Of a stretch of DNA of 64,000 nucleotides, positions 15,692 through 24,391 are shown in pieces. Source of the stretch: Paraglaciecola sp. MB-3u-78. GTDB taxonomy: Bacteria; Pseudomonadota; Gammaproteobacteria; Enterobacterales; Alteromonadaceae. Position 1 is the stretch's first letter; the number at the start of each line of letters is the position of its first letter. The position numbers were made by a program, and so were the translations under genes. Below the pieces are notes generated by a model. That model had not been told where the DNA came from, ran no database searches, and was given only the letters and a program-made list of their open reading frames with translations. The stretch spans positions 124,001 through 188,000 of the forward strand of contig NZ_PJCF01000013.1 of the NCBI RefSeq assembly GCF_002835935.1, in the 5' to 3' direction.

Positions 15692-17404
15692 TTATTTCTC
15701 AAAGATTATCGTCTGGTTTCTACCATTTTCTTTGGCTTGATATAAGGCATTGTCAGCGTGTTTGAATAATTTTTTTTCGTCCAAAGCCTCTCCTTTAAGA
15801 GAGGAGATGCCCATACTAACCGTAATTATATCAGCCACTTTGGAGTACTCGTGTTTTATCCCCCGTGCATCAATATTTTTCTTGATTTGTTTGGCTAGGA
15901 TCTTAGCGCCTTGTAAATCGGTGGCGGGCATTAGCACCACAAATTCTTCTCCGCCGTAACGTGCAACAAAATCGGTGCTGCGAATTAATGAGTTCGAAAT
16001 CGTCTGAGCCACTTCTGTTAAGGTGGTATCCCCTTTGTCGTGACCGTAATTATCGTTATACGTTTTAAAGAAGTCGATGTCGATGACCATCAGGGACATC
16101 ACTTGAGACGTTCTTTTAGACAAAGCAATCAGCTCGCCTAGAGTATGCTCGTATAGACGGCGGTTGGCAATTTGGGTCAGTGGATCGATGTCACACAATT
16201 CTTTAAGTGTTATATTGGCCTCTTCCAGTTCTGAAGTACGCGCCGACACCATTTTTTCAAGGTCGTTACTGTACTTTTTTAAAGCTTCCGTCTGTCTTGC
16301 TTGAACCCATAAAGGGATAAACACCAGTCCAATCGTGAGTAATATCACCACCACCATCACCATGATGACCACAATATGTGTCACTTCTAAGGGGTGTAGC
16401 GCCTCTTTGCCGTCGATTTCGGTTGTTAGACCAAATCCTAATCTGTCGTTCCATAACCATGCACCAAAAACAGGCACGCCACGATAATCCCGGTAGGTTT
16501 CAAGATAAGGCTTATTATCACCTGATATGGCGCTAGCTGCCATGCGTGTTAATGGTCTGTTGTCCTTGGATTTTTTGGGCATATGCCCTTTAAGCAGGTT
16601 ACCACCGGGGTCGGTCAACCGAATGGATAATATGCCGTTTCCATCGTCAGCAATGGCCTCGACCGCTTTTAATTGATCGTTAAATCGGCTTGGGGTGATG
16701 AGCCACCCCTCATTGTCGAAGGCGTAGGTCTCGCCGGTCTCACCCACTCTGCCCAACTGGGTAATGCGGGAGAAACCGGTAATGGGATTGAGGCGGATTA
16801 TCAAAGCCGCCATCACATTTTTTGTTTCATCCAATATTGGGGTCGCGATAAAAATACAGTGTTGTTTACTGGGCATTATTACTGATATAGATTTTAAGTG
16901 TATATCTGCAACGACATTGTTAATAAACAGGGTTTCACCCAAAAACACTCGGTCAAGATAAGCTTTGCTCTGTTGATTGATGATATTTTCGCTGCCGATA
17001 TTGGCATTCAGTTTAGAGGCGACACTCACCCTGTCAGGGGCGATGATGAAGAAATCGAGGTCATCATGACGCCGCATTTTCTCACTCACCATAGCTCTGA
17101 TTTTTTGCAGCGCCTCAGAGTCCATACTGCTTATGCCGCTGTCATATTCATTGAGTAGAGTTTTGCTCAAGTCACCCAGCGATGGATCTTTTGCAAAGTA
17201 GATCAAATTATCCAGTCGATTGCTTACCCAAAGTTCCAGTGCTTCCTGGGTAATCTGCAACACCGTATTCAGCGATTTATGAATGTTTTGTTTTGAGTTG
17301 GTTTCAATATACGACAATGTAGCCCACATGGTAATGACCACACATAACACAAAAATCAATGGGTATAGTATTGGGCCCATTAATTTTTTCACAGATAACT
17401 TCAT
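15692..17404 (-). CDS. Diguanylate cyclase with periplasmic dCache sensor
   Basis: 570 residues: membrane helix at 10-32, a periplasmic double-Cache-like domain (about 40-320), second helix near 347-370, a short coiled linker and a C-terminal GGDEF domain. The active site reads GGEEF (484-488), a functional variant, and the inhibitory site RSTD (475-478) is present, so product inhibition by c-di-GMP is expected. It should make c-di-GMP in answer to a small extracellular ligand such as an amino or organic acid. Single gene with no co-directional neighbour. Confidence 0.9.
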   Translation of the reverse strand: MKLSVKKLMGPILYPLIFVLCVVITMWATLSYIETNSKQNIHKSLNTVLQITQEALELWVSNRLDNLIYFAKDPSLGDLSKTLLNEYDSGISSMDSEALQKIRAMVSEKMRRHDDLDFFIIAPDRVSVASKLNANIGSENIINQQSKAYLDRVFLGETLFINNVVADIHLKSISVIMPSKQHCIFIATPILDETKNVMAALIIRLNPITGFSRITQLGRVGETGETYAFDNEGWLITPSRFNDQLKAVEAIADDGNGILSIRLTDPGGNLLKGHMPKKSKDNRPLTRMAASAISGDNKPYLETYRDYRGVPVFGAWLWNDRLGFGLTTEIDGKEALHPLEVTHIVVIMVMVVVILLTIGLVFIPLWVQARQTEALKKYSNDLEKMVSARTSELEEANITLKELCDIDPLTQIANRRLYEHTLGELIALSKRTSQVMSLMVIDIDFFKTYNDNYGHDKGDTTLTEVAQTISNSLIRSTDFVARYGGEEFVVLMPATDLQGAKILAKQIKKNIDARGIKHEYSKVADIITVSMGISSLKGEALDEKKLFKHADNALYQAKENGRNQTIIFEK

Positions 17405-17795
17405 AACCAGCTACACCTATTTTTATTTTTATGCTTATCCTTATGCTTATTTTTTTCAGGCCTAAGTGTAACTGAATTTCTCGCCAAAGACATGTAAACC
17501 GTTAACCGATGTGCTACAGACTAAGGCCGTCAAGCTCCGGAAACCTTTTCGCCACGACGCATCAATGTCATTAACTTAAGAAATTAACACATACGTTTAT
17601 AACTCAACTTCTACCGGGACTTATCGAACCTGTTTTATGCTTATATTGCTGCTTTGCTGGCGCTAGGCGTAGTACTTTAGTCTGCTTTTAAATTTAAAGC
17701 GGAAGATTCACCGACAAAGAGCAGCTTAAAATATCAAGCTTGCTGCTTCTCATTCTCTAGTTAAAATTCAATCGACAAGTGATTAATCCAACGAA
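17405..17795. other. Intergenic stretch upstream of the diguanylate cyclase
   Basis: 391 bases with no credible gene. It should include the leftward promoter of the cyclase. Low-complexity ATTTTTATGCTTAT-type sequence is seen at 17418-17458. Confidence 0.35.
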
Positions 17796-17945
17796 ATGAT
17801 AATAACAAACATCCGAGCTAAACCAATTCAAAGTAAAGCCTCTAGAAAAAGACCAAGTATTATTGATGCTGTGAATGACGAGTCAGATCAGCAAAAATTG
17901 ATTGTCGAAAAGCAGCCTTTAACTGTAGCGGACCTCGTACGGTAA
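17796..17945 (+). CDS. Possible 49-residue protein or gene fragment
   Basis: ATG 17796 to TAA 17945 reads MIITNIRAKPIQSKASRKRP and ends QPLTVADLVR. The composition (basic N-terminus, then acidic-helical stretch) looks protein-like. No strong ribosome site is seen; AACGAA precedes the ATG. It could be a small real protein or the 5' remnant of a longer gene, in a stretch that also holds a transposase remnant. No family recognised. Confidence 0.3.
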   Translation: MIITNIRAKPIQSKASRKRPSIIDAVNDESDQQKLIVEKQPLTVADLVR

Positions 17946-17964
17946 AGAAGGGAGTAAATCGGTG

Positions 17965-18162
17965 TCACATACCCACTTTTACCAGCATATTATCGCTTTG
18001 TGATTGCTCAAGATAAGTGATTGCCAAATCAACACTGCCAAAGTTTCTATTAATCATTCTTTTAGCATGGTCTCTAGCTTCATCAGAAGAACTTAAATTA
18101 ATTAACATAAGCCAAGTTTGTACTAAAACGGGTGGTGGGCAGTACCCTGACATAATTTTCAT
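17965..18162 (-). CDS. Possible small hypothetical protein (65 aa)
   Basis: Reads MKIMSGYCPPPVLVQTWLML and then a helical, polar segment with DEARDHAKRMINRNFG and YLEQSQSD. The composition is compatible with a real soluble protein or a fragment. It lies tail to tail with the ORF at 17796-17945 in a gene-poor region. No recognised family and only a weak upstream AAAG as ribosome site. Confidence 0.3.
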   Translation of the reverse strand: MKIMSGYCPPPVLVQTWLMLINLSSSDEARDHAKRMINRNFGSVDLAITYLEQSQSDNMLVKVGM

Positions 18163-18560
18163 CTTTGATTAGAAATAGATTGGGCTTTAAATCTACGGTG
18201 TGGCTATTTATTCGTCAAATATGAAAGCTTGGATTCAAATAATAAGTGACCAAATCTTGACCGTCGTCAACCTCAATTCAATATTGATAGAAATGGCTGG
18301 TAAGTACCTTTTTACTTTGCTAGCCGGTTACTATCTTTCACAACCTCATATAAATAAGAGCATACAAGCCTTTCACCAATGAGCAATATCAACAAAAAGT
18401 TGGATTTGAAAATGCTCGCACAAATGGAAACATGAGCTGCGTATTACCCTTGTGGTATATGGCTAAAAAGGACCCATTAAATCACCTGAGCTTTGAAGGT
18501 TACTGCTGCTAAGCAGACACCCACAAATAGTTGAATAGATAAAATAGTGAACTAGGGTAT

Positions 18561-18779
18561 GTGTACCGTAGATTTTTGAAGGTGGTGGTTTATGTAGACC
18601 TAAATCCTATTCGCGCCAATATGGCCAAAACCCCAGAAACCTCAGACCATACCAGTATTCAACATCGTATTAATACAGCGGTAGGCAGCGAACACCTGAT
18701 GCGCCAATTTGGTATTCATACTCAACACCAAAGAATACGAGGCATAGGTAAAGCGAAAACGTTGTTAAAACACGCCTAA
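18561..18779 (+). pseudogene. Remnant of REP-associated tyrosine (IS200-like) transposase
   Basis: The 72-codon frame contains YVDLNPIRANMAKTPETSDHTSIQHRI, a hallmark of the Y1 transposases associated with REP palindromes in marine gammaproteobacteria. Full proteins have 200-330 residues; the catalytic N-terminal half (HUH motif and Tyr) is missing. The piece after IQHRI (AVGSEHLMRQFGIHTQHQRI) looks like the C-terminal tail, so the middle also seems deleted. It cannot be active. Intergenic palindromes that such enzymes mobilise occur elsewhere in the window. Confidence 0.65.
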
Positions 18780-19062
18780 ATCTACCCTTTGAAAGTTTAA
18801 CGAATATCAATCGTAGTGATTGAGATAAGGACTTGTTCTAAATTCTAGAAAAACATTATTCCCAGGCTGGTTTCAAACTAATTTATCTAAAAACAGATAT
18901 CTTGATATCTACCATTTTTTTGTTACCCATAATTCGATAAATTAAACCTTGTTGGTCGAGTGTATTTTTGGTGGTTTATTATTGTGGGTGTCATCATATT
19001 TTTGTTCGTTTACTAAAGACGCTATTTAAGCACTAAAGACATTTGCATAAACCGGCATTATA

Positions 19063-19278
19063 TTACACCTCTTCACCCCCATATTTACTCGCCAAATCAT
19101 CCAGTTCTGAACACGTATAATCAAAACCCTTTCCGTCAAACTCATAGATGATCTTGACGGTATCTGACCCGTTAAATAATTTGGCTTTTACATCTGCCAC
19201 TGTCCAGTGTTTGAGTTCGTTTAAAAATCGATTGGCTAATTGTGCTCTTTCAAAACGATAACTAATTTCTGTTTGCAT
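19063..19278 (-). CDS. Small conserved-looking hypothetical protein (71 aa)
   Basis: Starts MQTEISYRFERAQLANRFL and is preceded by AGGTCATCATT, a good ribosome site at normal spacing. The sequence alternates hydrophobic and charged residues in an alpha/beta-like pattern, with Trp in LKHWTVADVKAKLF and an acidic C-terminus (KYGGEEV). It is cytosolic. No family recognised. It stands alone, about 270 bases from the next minus-strand gene. Confidence 0.55.
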   Translation of the reverse strand: MQTEISYRFERAQLANRFLNELKHWTVADVKAKLFNGSDTVKIIYEFDGKGFDYTCSELDDLASKYGGEEV

Positions 19279-19547
19279 AATGATGACCTGTTTGTCGTTA
19301 AGAAGCGGGATTTTCGAAGTTGAGCAGTTTGGACATTTTTATACGTTAGTCAAGATACTTATTTTCATCTTCTGGGTGATCATTTTGCTTCATTTGCATA
19401 ACTAGCGAAGCTACGGAAATAATGACAGTTATGGAGAGCATCATTGACTACCTCTCTAGGCCCTCGCTTGCACTAAGCCTAGAGAGATGTCCTAACTTGG
19501 TTAAAATGTAAAAAAGGCTTATTCACTATCCATAATCATTAGCAGAA

Positions 19548-20087
19548 CTATTGAGTTAATTGACTACGCACCTCGTTCAACGCTTCAACAGAAAACCCTC
19601 GGTCATAGAAATAAACAATATTCCCTTGTGTATCGAGCAACATAACACGGGCATTGTTAGGGTTTAGATTGCCAGTAAAACGCTGCACTTTATCGCCGTC
19701 TTCATATACTGTGACCACACCTTTCCATAAATCTTTAGGGATGCCTTTACGCATACCGCTATCGATAAAACCGCTAAACATACGTGGCAACATGCCTTGG
19801 ATCGTCGGAATTTCATAAGCAGCGACCTTAGTTTGCGTCATATCTAAACCGATTAACCAGCGGTCGATATCAAATTGTGAGTCTTGTTTATAACCAAACA
19901 ATAGTAAGGTTTCTTGCCCGGCAAAATCTTGCGGGATAACCACTGGATTGCCTTCCAAACTCTGACCCGTCGCTGCAATCATTTTATCGCCAATGGTCAC
20001 TTGGCTAGGGTACTCGTAATTAGCACAACTACTAAAAAACAATACAAATACCGATACCAACACCAATGATTTATAACATTGTTTCAT
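19548..20087 (-). CDS. Lipoprotein with thioredoxin-like (Atp10-like) fold
   Basis: 179 residues. The signal ends in a lipobox (FFSSC, Cys about residue 21), so it is a lipoprotein. The body resembles the thioredoxin-fold Atp10-like group: ETLLLFGYKQ near the first strand, a GMLPRMFSGFIDSGMRKGIP segment, and a C-terminal NARVMLLDTQGNIVYFYDRG strand-turn-strand. There is no CxxC, so no redox chemistry is evident. Role unknown, perhaps chaperoning or binding at the envelope. Downstream of the M14-like gene in the same direction, with a 66-base gap. Confidence 0.65.
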   Translation of the reverse strand: MKQCYKSLVLVSVFVLFFSSCANYEYPSQVTIGDKMIAATGQSLEGNPVVIPQDFAGQETLLLFGYKQDSQFDIDRWLIGLDMTQTKVAAYEIPTIQGMLPRMFSGFIDSGMRKGIPKDLWKGVVTVYEDGDKVQRFTGNLNPNNARVMLLDTQGNIVYFYDRGFSVEALNEVRSQLTQ

Positions 20088-20153
20088 TATATCAATCGCT
20101 TATATTAGTTAATCATATGTTTATAGTTAAACACCGAGAAAGGATTCATTAGA

Positions 20154-21071
20154 CTAAGACTCATTTTTATCTACAAAATTCAAGGCACCTATTATGGCAG
20201 CAACTTGGGCTTGTATGCAGTTTTCAGCATCTACTTTTGGACTATCTGGGTACACTTCTGTGGTACTTACAAACTTGGCGTTGGTTAACCCTGCGCATAA
20301 TCCTAAAGATTTAGTGGCATAGTTAATCACGCCCTTTTGCTGCAACGTTTCTCCAATCAGTCTGCCACTTTCATCAGCGGGAGCGATGTGGGTGACTTTT
20401 TCAACAGACTCAATGATGGCTTTCTGAAATTCAGGGCAAGGTTTTAAGGTATCGCCCACTGCATAAAAACCATCTGGGATGGCCCATTCTTTATGCTCTA
20501 CCGCATCTCTTGCGCCCAAAGCAGGTCTAAACTCAGAGTTATCGGTATCTGTGGTTTCATGTAAGTCTATGTGTATAAGAAATTCTAAGCCTGAAACCAA
20601 ATTCATCAAAGCCGCAGACTCTGGCGCAGGGCTATTTATACAGAATGATCGATTAGGGTCGACAGCATTTGGGTTCCAACGATTAATCGTTTCGTAAGCC
20701 CAGGGACTAACACAAGGCACGATCATAATATTAAACTTATCATAATATTCATGGGCTGCAGATACAGCAAAACGTAATGCGCCATGTACACCACTGGTTT
20801 CATAACCATGTACACCACCGGTTATTAACACATTGGGTTTCGACTTATCCCAAGTGAGGCTACTCAATGAAAATAGCGGAAAGGAAGCAGATGCATACTC
20901 CAAATTTGCGTATTTTTTTATATCAAATTGATTTCTTAATGCGTCTAATTGACTCAGCACATCATCAGCATATGAACGTTTAACATTTTGCAAAGCCAAC
21001 CACTGAGCTTTTTCTGCAGATCCCCATTTCACGCCGGCTTGACCTATTGCATAGGTGTCGTTGTTTTCCAT
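20154..21071 (-). CDS. M14-family zinc peptidase/deacylase-like protein
   Basis: 305 residues, cytosolic (no signal). The zinc site is GGVHGYETSG (His and Glu, about residues 85-90); the substrate-binding block NPNAVDPNRSF and the third ligand in HIDLHETTDTD fit M14-type carboxypeptidases and the succinylglutamate desuccinylase/aspartoacylase group. Likely reaction: removal of a C-terminal amino acid or an acyl group from a small substrate. It lies upstream of a lipoprotein gene on the same strand and next to, but divergent from, the gamma-glutamyltransferase gene; a joint role in peptide use is possible. Confidence 0.78.
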   Translation of the reverse strand: MENNDTYAIGQAGVKWGSAEKAQWLALQNVKRSYADDVLSQLDALRNQFDIKKYANLEYASASFPLFSLSSLTWDKSKPNVLITGGVHGYETSGVHGALRFAVSAAHEYYDKFNIMIVPCVSPWAYETINRWNPNAVDPNRSFCINSPAPESAALMNLVSGLEFLIHIDLHETTDTDNSEFRPALGARDAVEHKEWAIPDGFYAVGDTLKPCPEFQKAIIESVEKVTHIAPADESGRLIGETLQQKGVINYATKSLGLCAGLTNAKFVSTTEVYPDSPKVDAENCIQAQVAAIIGALNFVDKNES

Positions 21072-21461
21072 AAAACATTTCCTTAATTATTTTTTAATAC
21101 TATTCAGTAAAGATGTTTAGTTGATTTCACATTTGATTAATTCAGTCATCAAAGACTCTACAAGTGCATATTAATAGTTAACCTGAGCCTCTATTATTCT
21201 ATGCATTGGTTCTAGCGCTTAAGAATCTCCCGTGATGGCAAACAGTTTATCATTCTTTATCGACTGTTGATCCAAACAGGCTTGACTGTGGGAATTGATT
21301 TGTTTGTTTGTTTGTTTGTTTGTTTGTTTGTTTGTAAATAGTCTATATCTCGGTAAAATCCAAGAGCAATACTTCTTTGAATCCAACGCAAACACTGTTG
21401 TTATTCATAGCTTAAATCATTTTTCAGAAATCATTCTTTAATTTTTAAAAGGTCACACCTT
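21072..21461. other. Divergent intergenic region between M14-like and ggt genes
   Basis: 390 bases with no gene. It contains a copy of the GTTAACCTGAGC half-palindrome (21177-21188) and nine TTTG repeats (21299-21334), and must hold promoters for both flanking genes. Confidence 0.5.
21299..21334 (+). repeat. Tetranucleotide repeat (TTTG)9
   Basis: Nine perfect TTTG units lie 128 bases before the ggt start. Tetramer tracts of this length are prone to slippage. In a promoter region, copy changes would alter spacing rather than frame. Confidence 0.9.
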
Positions 21462-23198
21462 ATGAATCAATACAGTTTTTTGTGTCTGTTTATGTTCACA
21501 AGCCTTATGGCATGTTCTAGTGAAAAAGCGCCCACGGAAGAAAAAAAATCACCTATGATGGTGGTAACGGCAAATCCCCACGCCACTGAGGCAGGATTAG
21601 AAGTATTAAGAGCTGGCGGCTCTGCTGTTGATGCGGCCATCGCTATTGAAGCGGTACTTAGTTTGGTAGAACCACAGAGCTCTGGCCTAGCAGGTGGTGG
21701 ATTTATGGTGCATTTTGACGCCTCAGAAAATGCAATCTCTGTATTTGATGGCCGTGAAACGGCTCCTGCTGCCGCCACTGCAGATATGTTTTTAGATGCA
21801 GACAATAAACCTATGGGTTTTCTTGATGCCAAAACCAGCGGTTTATCTACTGGTGTACCTGGTCTGTTAGCAATGTTGTCACTTGCCCATGAAGACCAAG
21901 GTTTATTAGAATGGAGTTTACTGTTTAAGCGTGCCTCCCAGTTGGCAACAGACGGCTTTAATATTTCCCCACGTTTATATGGCATGTTAGAGCGCTATGG
22001 CAAATATATTCCAGCTACCTTAGAAGAAGGGCCTACTGAGGCACATGAGTATTTTTTTGGTGACAATGGCCAACCTCATCCTGTGGGCCATTTATTAAAA
22101 AATCCAGACTATGCCAACACCTTAAAATTGGTTGCCGCAGATGTGTCTGCATTTTATAAGGGCCCTATTGCGGCACAAATTGCTGAGATGGTGCAGCGGC
22201 CTCCTCGTGCTGGTAGATTGACAGTAGAAGATATAGCCGGTTACAAAGCGGTCAAACATCACGCTTTATGTCAGCCCTATAAAGATGTTCAGGTTTGTGG
22301 CGCTCCTCCGCCGTCTTCATGGGTAGCAGTGGGTATGATTTTAGGCATATTAGAAAACAGCCATGGATTCTCAGAAAAAGGTGCTGAAGACCCAATGAAC
22401 TGGGCGCTATTTGCTCAAGCCCAGCAACTGGCTTATGCAGACAGAGATCAGTATGTCGCTGATACTAGTCAAATTGATGTGCCACTTCAGGGCATGTTGC
22501 ACCCTGACTACCTTGCACAACGCGCCGAACTGATATCTAAAGACTCAGCCATGCCGTCTATTTCTGCTGGTGATCCTTGGAAATATAACACCGCTACCAC
22601 TGCTCAGGTTAATGGAATAGATGCCACTCAAGACGTACACGGTACGACTCACTTTGTCATTGTTGATGCACAGGGTGACGTTGTATCAATGACTGCAACA
22701 GTTGAAAGTATATTCGGTACCACGCGTATGGTGGGTGGCATGTTTTTAAATAATGAATTAACTGACTTTTCCTTTAGACACACCGATGACAAAGGCTTAC
22801 CTATTGCCAATGCAGTGGCGCCAAACAAAAAACCTCGTTCATCCATGTCACCGAGCATAGTGTTAGACAATAAAGGGCAATTTTTGATGGCTACCGGCTC
22901 CCCCGGTGGAAACAATATTATCGCCTATACCGCAAAAACATTAGTAGGTGTATTTGACTGGGGGTTGAGCCCACAAGCAGCAGTAGATCTGCCAAACTTG
23001 GTGGCACGGGGCGAAAAAGTGAGATTAGAAAAAGACGCCACCCCCGACTCTTTAATCCAAGCCTTACGAGACTTTGGTCTCAACGTAGACGCATCTCGGG
23101 GTGAAAATTCAGGGTTAAGTGTCATTTTACGTAAACCAGATGGCACCCTAGAAGGCGCAGCAGATAAACGGCGTGAAGGGGTGATCGGCACATTATAA
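21462..23198 (+). CDS. ggt: Gamma-glutamyltransferase, lipoprotein form
   Basis: 578 residues. The N-terminus ends in a lipobox (SLMAC, Cys18), so the enzyme is probably tethered in the envelope. It transfers or hydrolyses the gamma-glutamyl group of glutathione and related peptides. The precursor is expected to split itself before the first Thr of TTHF (Thr395), the nucleophile. Further markers are PQSSGLAGGGFMVH near the start, and KPRSSMSPSIV and GSPGGNNI in the small subunit. Length is normal. The TTTG tract upstream could affect expression. Confidence 0.92.
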   Translation: MNQYSFLCLFMFTSLMACSSEKAPTEEKKSPMMVVTANPHATEAGLEVLRAGGSAVDAAIAIEAVLSLVEPQSSGLAGGGFMVHFDASENAISVFDGRETAPAAATADMFLDADNKPMGFLDAKTSGLSTGVPGLLAMLSLAHEDQGLLEWSLLFKRASQLATDGFNISPRLYGMLERYGKYIPATLEEGPTEAHEYFFGDNGQPHPVGHLLKNPDYANTLKLVAADVSAFYKGPIAAQIAEMVQRPPRAGRLTVEDIAGYKAVKHHALCQPYKDVQVCGAPPPSSWVAVGMILGILENSHGFSEKGAEDPMNWALFAQAQQLAYADRDQYVADTSQIDVPLQGMLHPDYLAQRAELISKDSAMPSISAGDPWKYNTATTAQVNGIDATQDVHGTTHFVIVDAQGDVVSMTATVESIFGTTRMVGGMFLNNELTDFSFRHTDDKGLPIANAVAPNKKPRSSMSPSIVLDNKGQFLMATGSPGGNNIIAYTAKTLVGVFDWGLSPQAAVDLPNLVARGEKVRLEKDATPDSLIQALRDFGLNVDASRGENSGLSVILRKPDGTLEGAADKRREGVIGTL

Positions 23199-23390
23199 AT
23201 CACTAGTGGCTGATAAATTTACGGCCTAAACATGAATGACTGCAATGAAAAATTGCAGTCATCTCTCGCCAAGACAATCCAGACGAACTAAAAAAACTAA
23301 CACATATGCTGGCCAAGCCAAAACGGGGTGCATGTACCAATCAACTGACCTAAATCTGTCTCACCCGACTGATCTATTCCTCGTCCGAAA

Positions 23391-23438
23391 GCTCGTAGCT
23401 CGTAGCTCGTAGCTCGTAGCTCGTAGCTCGTAGCTCGT
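23391..23438. repeat. GCTCGTA heptamer tandem repeat
   Basis: Six perfect copies of GCTCGTA followed by GCTCGT, ending 6 bases before the stop codon of the minus-strand gene at 23445. The same unit in decayed form lies at 7324-7353. Spacing between units is zero, so this is not a CRISPR. Confidence 0.92.
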
Positions 23439-23444
23439 CAAACA

Positions 23445-23972
23445 TCATATCCCCACTTGTTTAAACATAGTGAGAATGTCTTTTTCAATTTTCTGCTCCC
23501 ATTGTTGTTTTTTACTCGCAACCAACTGCTCAAGCAATGGCTTGATAGACAGTATTAACCCATCACAATTTAAATTTGAATCAGGCACGGGGACCGACAC
23601 TGCAACACTGGCCTTTGATGTTGGCGGGTCTATCATCGGTTTAATATTTAATGTTGCTTCAGTGACTATCTCAGACGAACAATTAAGTAGAATTTTTTGC
23701 CCTAAAAATTCTTTATTTACTTGGCCTGTCATCACTATTTTAATAGGCACAGTTAAGCTCAAATAATTAAGAGAACTAGAAAATACTGCACCGCCGGTTT
23801 TATTGACGGTTAAATCATAAGTACCCATTTCCCAAGGTGTGGATTTTTCTTGATGCAAGACTTGAGGCAAGTGTTTGTCCACCAAAGCCACGATTAACTG
23901 GTCAGTCACGCTTTGGGCATTAACAGCTTGTACACAACCCACAATCAGGCCTAGTAGTATGCAAACTTTCAT
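23445..23972 (-). CDS. Periplasmic hypothetical protein
   Basis: 175 residues from ATG 23972, preceded by GAGATACAAA; the frame begins 4 codons earlier at a TTG but that lacks a site. The signal peptide ends near VNAQS. The mature part has beta-rich stretches (YLSLTVPIKIVMTGQV) and two Cys (NCSSEI, NLNCDG) that could form a disulfide, then an amphipathic C-terminal helix. I do not recognise the family. The GCTCGTA tract lies directly after its stop. Confidence 0.6.
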   Translation of the reverse strand: MKVCILLGLIVGCVQAVNAQSVTDQLIVALVDKHLPQVLHQEKSTPWEMGTYDLTVNKTGGAVFSSSLNYLSLTVPIKIVMTGQVNKEFLGQKILLNCSSEIVTEATLNIKPMIDPPTSKASVAVSVPVPDSNLNCDGLILSIKPLLEQLVASKKQQWEQKIEKDILTMFKQVGI

Positions 23973-24061
23973 TTTGTATCTCAATTTTTAATAGTTGTTT
24001 GATTTGATGATCTTAATAATCATGCTTTTCGTTCAAAAAAAAACCAACAGAGAACCATAAA

Positions 24062-24310
24062 ATGAAATTATACATCGAATCGATTGAAGGCGGGACTTAT
24101 CTAGCTGCAGTGGGGGAAAAAGACCAACACAATCTTGTCCGAGATCGTAAGAGTAAACCCATGAAATTTAATTGTCTTAACGAGATAAAAAAACATTTTA
24201 AGAATAAACATTTTGACCAAGTATGGTTAAAACAAAACACGCCTTACGATGAAATGTGTGGGTTAGATGACAAAAATGAAAAATTAGAAATGTTGATTGA
24301 TTGGCATTAG
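24062..24310 (+). CDS. DUF6482-like small protein
   Basis: 82 residues, starting MKLYIESIEGGTYLAAVGE, with no signal peptide. The pattern (two short strands, then FNCLNEIKKHFKNKHFDQVWLKQ) fits the small DUF6482 group found in marine gammaproteobacteria, which I recall only by overall look. Function unknown. AGAGAACCATAAA precedes the ATG. Convergent with katG. Confidence 0.6.
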   Translation: MKLYIESIEGGTYLAAVGEKDQHNLVRDRKSKPMKFNCLNEIKKHFKNKHFDQVWLKQNTPYDEMCGLDDKNEKLEMLIDWH

Positions 24311-24344
24311 CGGTTAGATGTATGAATAAATAGAAATACATTAA

Positions 24345-24370
24345 GTTGTGGTTAATCCCTTAACCGCAAC
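24345..24370. terminator. Convergent hairpin before katG end
   Basis: GTTGTGGTTAA (24345-24355) pairs with TTAACCGCAAC (24360-24370), 11 pairs including one G-U, with a 4-base loop. It lies between the DUF6482-like gene and the converging katG gene. No long U-tract. Confidence 0.6.
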
Positions 24371-24391
24371 CCAATGTGAGTCAAGTCTAGA

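Noticed and set aside
18200-18382. Plus-strand 60-codon frame in the gene-poor region
   Set aside because: No ribosome site, no recognisable pattern and odd composition; not supported beyond being open.
23391-23438. Possible CRISPR-like array
   Set aside because: The units are 7 bp with no spacers, and no cas gene is present; it is a simple tandem repeat.
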